A DNA stretch of 20,206 nt from Prevotellaceae bacterium (lineage in GTDB: Bacteria; Bacteroidota; Bacteroidia; Bacteroidales; UBA932): the NCBI GenBank assembly GCA_031273485.1, contig JAISRS010000509.1:1-20206 (forward strand), written 5' to 3'. Position 1 is the stretch's first letter, and each line of letters begins with the position of its first letter. Below the pieces are notes generated by a model that was not told the origin of the DNA, did no database searches, and saw nothing but the letters and a program-made list of their open reading frames with translations. A program made the position numbers and the translations under genes. Shown in pieces: positions 1-7,800 of the stretch.

Positions 1-2
1 AA

Positions 3-1166
3 ACCCGTAGAAAACGCACTGTCAAAGACGAAGGAATAAGAGGATGGAGCGATTCGTCCGATGTTTACAGCGTCTATTTCAGAACCTCCTCCACAGGCAA
101 ACTGAATCTGTTCCTGACATACGGCAATGCCGATAAATCAACCGTCAGCGTTAAATATCTTGAAAAACAATTCACCGTGAAACTGAACTCCAACAAAAAC
201 GACACCATATATGCAGGTACGGTTTTCGTTAAAGATACCGGTTATATAAAAATTGACCTGCGGGGTATCGCAAAAGCGGGAAATTCGTATGCCGACATAA
301 ATAAATTGTTAATCAGCGGAGAGGCAGCTAAGGGAAAACTGCATTTTGTAAACAGCTTCGATTTCTACTGGGGACGGCGAGGACCCTCGGTACACCTCGC
401 TTATCCGCTTCCGAAGGACGAAAACATAGAATGGTTTTACAACGAAATTACCGTGCCGGAAGAAAAATCCCCCGCAGGAACATACTACATGTCAAACGGA
501 TTTGGAGAAGGCTATTTCGGAATACAAATCAACAGCCACACGGAACGAAGAGTACTGTTTTCGGTTTGGAGTCCGTTTCGCACCGATAATCCGGAAGATA
601 TTCCGGAAGACATGAAAGTGAAACTTTTGAAAAAAGGCGAAAATGTCAGAACCGGAGAATTTGGAAACGAAGGCGCGGGTGGACAAAGCTATATGATATA
701 TCCGTGGAAAACAGGAAATACATACGGATTTCTCACAAAAATCCGTCCCGACGGTAAAGGCTCAACCGTCTATACCGCATATTTCCATGGCGACGAAAAC
801 CGCTGGATACTGCTGGCTTCGTGGTTGCGCCCAAAAACAGACACTTACTATACGGGCGCTCACTCGTTTCTGGAAAATTTCGATAACGAAAAGGGACACC
901 TGTCAAGAAAAGGATTTTTCCACAATCAATGGGCGCGTACCGTGAACGGCAAGTGGATAGAGATAACCGAAGCGAGGTTCTCCGCCGACAATACCGCCCG
1001 ACAACAGGCTCGAATGGATTATAAAGGAGGAGTTGAAAACGGAAGATTCTTCCTGCAAAATTGCGGATTTCTTAACGATTACACCACAATCGGAACTCCA
1101 CTCAGTCGTCCGGCAACAGGAAAAGCTCCGGAAATTGATTTTACACAATTGAACTCCGAAAATTGA
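3..1166 (+). CDS. DUF5077/DUF3472 domain protein (5' end outside window)
   Basis: The reading frame is open from the first bases, so the gene starts upstream and 387 codons of it are visible. A GTG at 177 is internal and should not be taken as the start. The first ~95 visible residues resemble the DUF5077 beta-sandwich, with segments such as VYSVYFRTSSTGKLNL and GYIKIDLRGIAKAG. The next ~200 residues resemble DUF3472, a family of secreted or surface proteins seen in Bacteroidota, with the aromatic-rich stretches WGRRGPSVHLAY, YYMSNGFGEGYFGIQ and SVWSPF. Any signal peptide would be off the left edge. DUF3472 proteins are often found near glycan-degradation genes, but their activity is not known to me and nothing here defines a substrate. 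The family call rests on remembered motifs. A gap of 114 bases follows, and nothing clear is seen in it. Confidence 0.8.
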   Translation, partial: TRRKRTVKDEGIRGWSDSSDVYSVYFRTSSTGKLNLFLTYGNADKSTVSVKYLEKQFTVKLNSNKNDTIYAGTVFVKDTGYIKIDLRGIAKAGNSYADINKLLISGEAAKGKLHFVNSFDFYWGRRGPSVHLAYPLPKDENIEWFYNEITVPEEKSPAGTYYMSNGFGEGYFGIQINSHTERRVLFSVWSPFRTDNPEDIPEDMKVKLLKKGENVRTGEFGNEGAGGQSYMIYPWKTGNTYGFLTKIRPDGKGSTVYTAYFHGDENRWILLASWLRPKTDTYYTGAHSFLENFDNEKGHLSRKGFFHNQWARTVNGKWIEITEARFSADNTARQQARMDYKGGVENGRFFLQNCGFLNDYTTIGTPLSRPATGKAPEIDFTQLNSEN

Positions 1167-1280
1167 AATATTACAGCTACATTATTATGAACATAAAACA
1201 ACATAACATCCGATGATAACTCATAAAATAAAAAGATTGACGGAGGCGATTGTCGGGCATTATTTAATACTTTGAAGTAT

Positions 1281-2057
1281 ATGAAAAAAAAATTTTGGAC
1301 AAGATTTTGGGGAAATATATTGCTTAAAAATATATTTCTTGCCGCTATTACAGTTATAGCGCTATTGATTTGCAGCAGCATCTTTTTAGATGTTTTTACC
1401 CGACACGGGAAATCGTCTCCCTTGCCGGATTTCAGAGGGAAACATCTTGATTCGGTTCGGGTTATCGCCCACAAATCCAACCTGAGAATTGAAATCATCG
1501 ACTCCGTATTTCGTGTCGATGTACCGAGAGGTACGGTTTTTTTGCAAAATCCCGAAGCCGGGACGCATGTCAAAAAAAACAGAAAGATATTCCTGACAAT
1601 GAACGCTCTTTCGCCAAAAAAGGAAGCTCTGCCCAAGGTTGAAGGCTATTCCTTAAGACGAGCCAAAACAGAGCTGATTACTAAAGGATTTAGAGTAGGC
1701 AAATTGTTGTATGTAGATGATTATGCAACAAATAATGTACTGCAACAAATGTACAAAGGTTCAAAAGCAGAACCCGGAATATTGCTCTCCGTAGGCGAAT
1801 ATATCGACCTGAAACTTGGCTTGAATCCCACAGATTCGACCCGACTTCTTGTTCCCGACCTCATCGGTTTGCCGAAACAGCAAGCCGAGGATCTTATCAT
1901 AGAAAATTCGCAAAACTACCTCCTCGTTTTCGACAAAGGAATTAAAACAGTCACCGACAGCCTTAATTCCGTTGTATATAAACAGGAACCCGCATCAGGC
2001 TCAAGATCCTATTATGGTAATAACGTCAAAATATGGTTAAGATTAACAAAGAAATAA
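1281..2057 (+). CDS. Membrane-anchored PASTA-domain protein
   Basis: The protein has 258 residues from the ATG at 1281. An in-frame TTG lies three codons upstream, but ATG followed by a basic MKKKFW start is more natural. A short basic cytoplasmic tail is followed by one membrane segment (about residues 14-36). The rest is three PASTA-like repeats (about 45-110, 113-180 and 188-255), recognised by the pattern LPDFRGKHLDSV, LPKVEGYSLRRAK and VPDLIGLPKQQAE, each followed by a QxPxxG-type turn. PASTA domains bind peptidoglycan fragments in Ser/Thr kinases and some PBPs. There is no kinase or transpeptidase domain here, so this is a PASTA-only envelope protein, a form common in Bacteroidota. The next gene starts 29 bases after the stop, which suggests cotranscription with the inositol-monophosphatase gene. 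The exact role is unknown. Confidence 0.88.
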   Translation: MKKKFWTRFWGNILLKNIFLAAITVIALLICSSIFLDVFTRHGKSSPLPDFRGKHLDSVRVIAHKSNLRIEIIDSVFRVDVPRGTVFLQNPEAGTHVKKNRKIFLTMNALSPKKEALPKVEGYSLRRAKTELITKGFRVGKLLYVDDYATNNVLQQMYKGSKAEPGILLSVGEYIDLKLGLNPTDSTRLLVPDLIGLPKQQAEDLIIENSQNYLLVFDKGIKTVTDSLNSVVYKQEPASGSRSYYGNNVKIWLRLTKK

Positions 2058-2086
2058 ACTTAAAATTATAGTATATAAATAAAAAT

Positions 2087-2902
2087 ATGGTTGATACAAC
2101 TAAAGAAATCTGTGAGGCGGTGTGCGAAATCGCACGCTCTGTAGGCACATTCATGCTAAATGAAAGGAAAAACTTTTCGACAGATAAAATAGAAACAAAA
2201 GGAACAAACGATTTCGTTTCGTATGTGGACAAAAAATCCGAAGAATTAATTGTCGAACAGCTGCTTCCGCTTGTGAACAATGCCGGTTTTTTGACGGAAG
2301 AAGGTACAGTAGTTCAGTCGCAAAACAGCAAATACACCTGGGTGATAGACCCTCTGGACGGCACAACAAACTATATACACGGGCTTAGTCCTTATGCCGT
2401 TAGCATCGCCTTGACGGAGGACGGGATTCCCATTGTGGGAGTGGTGTATATTGTCCCCACCGACGAATGTTTCTATGCGTGGCGGGGCGGTAAGGCATAT
2501 CTGAACGGCAGTGAAATAAAATCCTCGCCCGTCGCCTCCGTCGCCGACGCCTTGATGATAACCGGATTTCCTTATAAGATAGGGGAAAAGGTCAATAATT
2601 ATATGGAGGCGATGAAACATCTGACATTCCATTCGCATGGAGTAAGACGTCTTGGCTCGGCGGCGGCGGATTTGGCATTTGTGGCGTGCGGCAGGGCAGA
2701 GGTTTTCTATCAAACCGATCTAAACCCCTGGGATGTAGCCGCAGGCGTGCTGATAGCCCGACAAGCCGGAGCGGTTGTCACCGACTTCACCGGAGGCGAC
2801 AATTATATATACGGCAATCACAGTGTGTTGGCAACAGGAAACTCCGATTTAAGCAAACAGATGATAGAACTGTTATCGAAATTTTTCCCGAATTGTGAAT
2901 AA
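2087..2902 (+). CDS. suhB: Inositol monophosphatase family protein
   Basis: This 271-residue protein has full family length. It carries the Mg2+-dependent IMPase signatures: a metal-binding acidic pair in LTEEG (residues 69-73), DPLDGTTNYIHG (D88, D91 and T93 are metal/phosphate ligands), and a C-terminal WDVAAGVLIARQAGA motif with D216. The family dephosphorylates myo-inositol-1-phosphate and related sugar phosphates. Bacterial SuhB also has a role in rRNA transcription in E. coli. The substrate here cannot be read from sequence; 3'(2'),5'-bisphosphate nucleotidase (CysQ-type) activity is a less likely alternative. The spacing of 29 bases after the PASTA gene suggests an operon, and 77 bases separate it from the acyltransferase gene downstream. 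The symbol is given by family similarity only. Confidence 0.88.
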   Translation: MVDTTKEICEAVCEIARSVGTFMLNERKNFSTDKIETKGTNDFVSYVDKKSEELIVEQLLPLVNNAGFLTEEGTVVQSQNSKYTWVIDPLDGTTNYIHGLSPYAVSIALTEDGIPIVGVVYIVPTDECFYAWRGGKAYLNGSEIKSSPVASVADALMITGFPYKIGEKVNNYMEAMKHLTFHSHGVRRLGSAAADLAFVACGRAEVFYQTDLNPWDVAAGVLIARQAGAVVTDFTGGDNYIYGNHSVLATGNSDLSKQMIELLSKFFPNCE

Positions 2903-2929
2903 CCCGATTTACGGTAAGTTCAATGATTC

Positions 2930-2944
2930 CGATTCATCGAATCG
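2930..2944 (+). terminator. Small hairpin between the IMPase and acyltransferase genes
   Basis: The arms CGATTC and GAATCG enclose a 3-base loop and are followed by TTTG. With only 6 bp and no long T run, this is at most an attenuator or a weak processing site. It may be chance. Confidence 0.25.
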
Positions 2945-2979
2945 TTTGAATTTACTAAGTATGAATCAAGCCCGCGGAT

Positions 2980-3870
2980 ATGAAATATAAAATGTCGGAT
3001 TTAGGCTACAAATGCCTGAAAGCAGTGTTATTCGCCGTTTCGCTCATTCCTCTCGAATGGGGATATATGTTTGCGCATTTCATCTATTTTTTGTTGGTAT
3101 ATGTTGTTCGATACAGAAAAAAAGTGATAGAATCGAATTTGCGCATGGTGTTTCCCGCCAAAACTGAGGCGGAAATATCATTAATCGCCAAAAAATATTA
3201 CCGTCACCTGTCCGAAATATTCGTAGAACTTGCGTATTCCCTGTATATTTCGGAAAAAGAAATCAAACGGCGGGTTCGTTACACAAATCCCGAATCGGTG
3301 AACAAATACTACGCCGAAGGCAGGCATATTGTGGGCGTCACAAGTCATTATGCAAATTGGGAGTGGGGCTACGGATTCCAGATGTTTTGCAATCATAAAA
3401 TAATGGAAGTATATAAAAAGATGAATAATAAGATATTCAACAAACTGTTTTATGACATAAGGTCGAGATTTGGAGGGATTCCGGTTGAAATGAGTAATTT
3501 AAAACCGATAGTCGCCGAAATCCGCAAACATCCGGCGCTTATATATTTAGTCGCCGACCAATCGCCTGCCGGAAATAACAACACGTGGTACTATACCTCG
3601 TTTCTTGGGATTGACGGCACGCCGGTATTTACGGGACCCGCAAAGTTTGCGCAGAGATTCAACGCCGCAGTCGTGTTTGTGGACATGCAAAAGGTGAAGA
3701 AGGGATATTACGAATTAACCTTTGTTCCGATATGCGACAACCCGCAGGAAATGTCCGAAAACGAACTCACGGATCGATATTTACAACATATCGAACAGGT
3801 TGTATATAATAAACCCGAATATTGGATGTGGTCACACAGGCGATGGAAACGACGAAAAATTACAGAATAA
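2980..3870 (+). CDS. Lysophospholipid (LpxL/HtrB-like) acyltransferase
   Basis: This 296-residue protein has the size of Kdo-lipid A late acyltransferases. A hydrophobic N-terminal segment (about residues 12-45) anchors it to the inner membrane. The catalytic HX4(D/E) motif is seen as H123-YANW-E128 within GVTSHYANWEWG, and the DQSP segment and a C-terminal HRRWKRR cluster are also typical. Such enzymes add secondary acyl chains to the lipid A precursor; in Bacteroidota the family is also used for other acylated envelope lipids, so the acceptor is not settled. The next gene overlaps its 3' end by 28 bases, implying translational coupling. A 77-base gap with no good promoter separates it from the gene upstream. 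Confidence 0.85.
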   Translation: MKYKMSDLGYKCLKAVLFAVSLIPLEWGYMFAHFIYFLLVYVVRYRKKVIESNLRMVFPAKTEAEISLIAKKYYRHLSEIFVELAYSLYISEKEIKRRVRYTNPESVNKYYAEGRHIVGVTSHYANWEWGYGFQMFCNHKIMEVYKKMNNKIFNKLFYDIRSRFGGIPVEMSNLKPIVAEIRKHPALIYLVADQSPAGNNNTWYYTSFLGIDGTPVFTGPAKFAQRFNAAVVFVDMQKVKKGYYELTFVPICDNPQEMSENELTDRYLQHIEQVVYNKPEYWMWSHRRWKRRKITE

Positions 3871-4484
3871 TACTCTCTACGGCATATTTGCCCAATGTGC
3901 AATATTTCACAAAATTGCTGCACGGAACGGTTGCTCTCGAACAACACGAAAACTATTTGAAACAAACATATAGAAACCGATGCGAAATATTGACCGCCAA
4001 CGGCGTAATGTCGCTCTCCATTCCTGTGAAACACTGCGCCCCGAAGATTAAAATCCGGGATGTTAGAATTGATTATACCGATGATTGGCAAAAAATCCAC
4101 CGACGGACAATAATTTCAGCTTATGGCTCATCTCCTTTTTTTGAGTATTATGCCGACGATTTATTGCCCTTTTATGAAAAAAAAGAAGAATTTCTGTTTG
4201 ATTTCAATCGCAACTTACTTAATACGCTTCTCGAACTGACAAGCATCAGAGCGGATATCTGTCTGTCCGGCAGCTATACCCACGATTACGACCGTGACTA
4301 CAGAACTTCAATAAATCCCAAAACCAAACTCAACGACCCCTGTTTCACTGTTGTGCCGTATTATCAGGTATTCGGCAGTAAATTCGCATTTCAACCCAAC
4401 CTTAGCATCCTCGATCTGCTGTGCAGTGAAGGCAATAATACTTATAGTATCCTGAAACAATCAACGGTGAACGGTGAACGATAA
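3843..4484 (+). CDS. WbqC-like family protein
   Basis: The protein has 213 residues from the ATG at 3843. An ATG at 3822 would add seven residues and deepen the overlap with the acyltransferase gene from 28 to 49 bases, so the later start is preferred. WbqC-family hallmarks are visible: AYLPNVQYF near the N-terminus, HENYLKQTYRNRC, a LSIPV strand, WQKIHRRTI with an AYGSSPFFEYY segment, and a C-terminal NLSILDLLCSEG. The family was named from an O-antigen cluster and is common in Bacteroidota, but its reaction is not established. Position next to an LpxL-like gene supports an envelope role by inference. Unusually, the last six codons and the stop fall inside a degenerate heptamer array (4463-4504). 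Confidence 0.85.
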   Translation: METTKNYRIILSTAYLPNVQYFTKLLHGTVALEQHENYLKQTYRNRCEILTANGVMSLSIPVKHCAPKIKIRDVRIDYTDDWQKIHRRTIISAYGSSPFFEYYADDLLPFYEKKEEFLFDFNRNLLNTLLELTSIRADICLSGSYTHDYDRDYRTSINPKTKLNDPCFTVVPYYQVFGSKFAFQPNLSILDLLCSEGNNTYSILKQSTVNGER

Positions 4485-4504
4485 ACGATGAACTATAAAC
4501 GATG
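4463..4504 (+). repeat. Degenerate heptamer tandem array (6 copies) across the wbqC-like stop codon
   Basis: Six consecutive 7-mers can be read: AACGGTG, AACGGTG, AACGATA, AACGATG, AACTATA, AACGATG. The array straddles the stop codon of the WbqC-like gene (4482-4484), so the last residues are repeat-encoded. Seven is not a multiple of three, so a gain or loss of one unit would change the C-terminal reading frame. Confidence 0.8.
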
Positions 4505-4700
4505 AACTTTGCAGTGTCATTTCAGTCCTTTAATTCCCAACTTCACACCTCACATTCGACAATATTGTGCCGATTAGGGTTAAAACATCGGATTTGTAAT
4601 AGTTTGTTTAATTGCGGTTTATAATAAAATGTGAAAAATATTTCCTTATATTGAAATTATTTTACTAACATTGTGCGCTCTAAATGTGTGGAACCGGATA

Positions 4701-4730
4701 TTTAATCGTTTACTTATTCGGTTATTTTTG
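4701..4730 (+). promoter_or_regulatory. Candidate gltB promoter (Bacteroidota type)
   Basis: TATTTTTG at 4723-4730 fits the Bacteroidota -7 consensus TAnnTTTG. A TTTA at 4701-4704, 18 bases upstream, is a one-mismatch -33 element. The predicted leader before the gltB ATG would be about 75-80 bases. The rest of the 330-base gap between the WbqC-like gene and gltB (4485-4814) is AT-rich. I see no ORF, terminator or riboswitch in it apart from the repeats listed separately. Confidence 0.45.
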
Positions 4731-4745
4731 TGAAAAAATCACAAA
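4727..4745. promoter_or_regulatory. CRP/FNR-like palindromic operator overlapping the gltB promoter
   Basis: This is a perfect inverted repeat, TTTGTGA, five A, TCACAAA. The half-site TGTGA/TCACA is that of CRP-family sites, although E. coli CRP sites have six central bases and this one has five. It overlaps the end of the candidate -7 box. The sequence is AT-rich, so some coincidence is possible. Confidence 0.4.
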
Positions 4746-4748
4746 TTT

Positions 4749-4792
4749 TTAGTGTGAAAAAAAATATATTTTTTGAAAATTTAGTGTGAAAA
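4749..4792 (+). repeat. Direct repeat TTAGTGTGAAAA, two copies 32 bases apart
   Basis: Copies lie at 4749-4760 and 4781-4792, between the candidate promoter and the gltB start. The core TGTGAAAA also occurs at 4729-4736 and 4630-4637. The 32-base spacing is close to three helical turns. It may be a pair of half-operators in the gltB leader. Confidence 0.45.
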
Positions 4793-4814
4793 GTACATAT
4801 TCGTCAAAATAGTT

Positions 4815-7800
4815 ATGAGAGAAAAAAGTTTATATAATCTCGATTTGGAACATGATTCCTGTGGAGTAGGAATTTTAGCAAACATCAATGGCGACAAATC
4901 GCATGATATTGTTGAAAAAGGATTACAAATTCTTGAAAACATGTTGCATCGCGGCGCCGAAAGCGCCGATAATAAAACAGGGGACGGAGCCGGAATAACT
5001 CTGCAAATCCCTCATGAATTTACTCTGTTGCAAGGAATACCCGTACCGGCGTTGGGAAAATACGGTACAGGCATGGTATTTCTGCCGAAAGAAAAAAAAT
5101 TATCCGATCTGTGTCTTGACATAATCAAAGAAACATTATCCGACGATGGATTGTCTTTGCTGGCAGTAAGAGATGTGCCTGTGAATGCCGAAATATTGGG
5201 CGAAATATCAAGAAATTCGGAACCTGACATAAAGCAAATATATGTGGTAAGCAAAGAAAATACCGATAAATTAGAGCTAAAACTATATATCGCCCGAAAA
5301 AAAATCGAGAAACGAACAGACTCAATTCCATCTTTGAAAGGGAAAAATTTTTACATCGTCAGCCTCTCGTCGCAACGCATCACCTACAAGGGAATGCTGA
5401 CTTCGGTGCAGTTGCGACAATATTTCACCGATCTGAATAATCCCTACTTCACAAGCGGATTAGCTCTGGTTCATTCCCGTTTCAGCACCAACACTTTCCC
5501 GACCTGGAGCCTGGCGCAACCTTTCAGATTGCTGGGACACAATGGAGAAATAAACACCATTCGTGGAAACAGATACTGGATGCAGGCACGGGAAAGTATT
5601 CTAAGTTCGCCCGAATTGGGAGATTATGTTTTCCCCGTTGTGCAGGAAGGCATGAGCGACAGCGCTTCGCTTGACAATGTGCTCGAATACCTTGTCATGG
5701 CAGGCAAAAGTTTGCCACATGCTTTGGCAATGCTCGTTCCCGAAAGCTGGAACGATAAAAATCCCATATCAAAAGACCTACAAGCCTTTTACGAATATCA
5801 CTCCATAATAATGGAGCCTTGGGACGGACCCGCAACCCTGCTGTTTACCGACGGAAGATACGCCGGAGGAATGTTAGACAGAAACGGTTTGCGACCAACA
5901 CGTTATCTGATCACCAAAAACAATACCATCGTCATTGCATCCGAAGCGGGAGTATTACCTTTTGCCGCCGAAGAAATCAAAGAAAAAGGTCGTTTGCGCC
6001 CCGGTAAAATGCTGATGATTGATACCTTGGAAGGAAAAGTATATTACGATTCCCAACTGAAAGAAGAACTCGCTTCAGCCTATCCCTATAAGGAATGGCT
6101 GGCAAAAAACAGAATAATCCTGTCGGAAATATCTTCGGGGCGAGTGGTTAAGCACAAAATCAATAACCACAACGCCTTTCTGCACGCTTTCGGATACACC
6201 AAAGAAGACGTTGAACGGATAATCGTTCCAATGGCAACGGAAGCAAAAGAACCGATAGGTTCCATGGGCAACGATACCCCTTTGGCGGTAATTTCGGAGA
6301 AACCGCAATCGCTGTATAACTATTTCCGACAATTGTTCGCACAAGTCACCAATCCCCCCATTGACCCTATACGTGAGGAACTTGTGATGTCGCTTTCGCT
6401 GTATATAGGTCGGCAGGATACAAATTTGCTTGAACCCTCCCCGGATCTGTGTAAAATGGTGAAACTTAGTCCGCCGGTCATAAACAATACCGATCTTGAT
6501 ATTCTGGCAAATCTGGGATATAAGGGATTTAGAGCCTTGTCGTTACCCACCGTATTCGAGGCGCGTAAAGGCGCCGAAGGAATGAAATCGGCTATAGAAG
6601 ATTTATGCAGTAACGCCGAAAAAGCCGTAATCGACGGATATAATTATATAATATTAAGCGATAAAAGCGTAGATGCCGACAAAGTCGCCATTCCATCGCT
6701 CCTGGCGGTATCTGCCGTGCATCATTACTTAATCACCAAACGCAAAAGGATGCAAATAGCCATCATAGTGGAAACGGCAGAAGCATTTGAAGTGATGCAT
6801 TTCGCCCTGCTGTTCGGCTTTGGCGCCACCGCCGTCAATCCATACATGGTATTTTCCATTCTTGACGACTTGTCGAGCAGAGGCGAAATACGCAACGACT
6901 ATGCAACAGCCGAAAAAAACTATATAAAATCCATCCGTAAAGGATTATTTAAAGTGATGTCGAAAATGGGCATCTCCACATTGCGAAGCTATCGCGGCGC
7001 ACAGATTTTCGAAGCCGTGGGACTGAATCAGGAAACGCTTGAAAAATATTTCAAAGGAATGAACTCCCGCATCGGAGGAATAGGTATCGAAGAAATTACG
7101 GCAGATATGCTTGTGAAACATTCCGCAGCGTTTGAAAACAAACATGTCGCCAACTATTTAGCCAATATGGGAATATATACGTATCGAAAAACAGGAGAAA
7201 GTCATGCGTGGAATCCCGAAACTATCTCCAAACTCAGAATGGCGACAAGAACAGGAGAATATTCGCTGTTTAAAGAATATACAAATATTGTAGATAACAA
7301 ACCATCTCCCGTGTTTTTAAGAGATTTTCTCACTTACAGAAAAAATCCCATTGATATATCGGAGGTTGAACCGACGGAAAGCATCACAAAACGCTTTGTT
7401 ACAGGCGCCATGTCCTTCGGTTCGATAAGCCGGGAAGCGCACGAGGCTTTAGCCGTCGCCCTGAACACCCTTAACGGGAAAAGCAACACGGGCGAAGGCG
7501 GCGAAGACCCCGCACGCTTCAAAATCGGCGAGGACGGATTGAATAAACGCAGCGCAATAAAACAAATCGCCTCCGGACGTTTCGGCGTCACTGCCGAATA
7601 TCTGGTCAATGCCGACGAAATTCAAATCAAAATAGCACAGGGAGCTAAACCCGGAGAAGGAGGACAATTGCCGGGATATAAGGTCGATAAGGTGATTGCC
7701 GCAACACGCCACTCCATACCCGGAATATCGCTGATATCGCCCCCGCCGCATCATGATATATATTCCATCGAAGATTTGGCTCAACTGATATTTGATATGA

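Noticed and set aside
1272..1280. TTG at 1272 as the start of the PASTA gene
   Set aside because: An ATG three codons later begins a typical basic, then hydrophobic, membrane anchor and needs no rare start codon.
1079..1636. - strand frame of 185 codons across the start of the PASTA gene
   Set aside because: It overlaps two well-supported + strand genes and has no recognisable motif.
4485..4814. Riboswitch or other structured leader before gltB
   Set aside because: The region is AT-rich with only short palindromes; no conserved multi-stem structure could be recognised.
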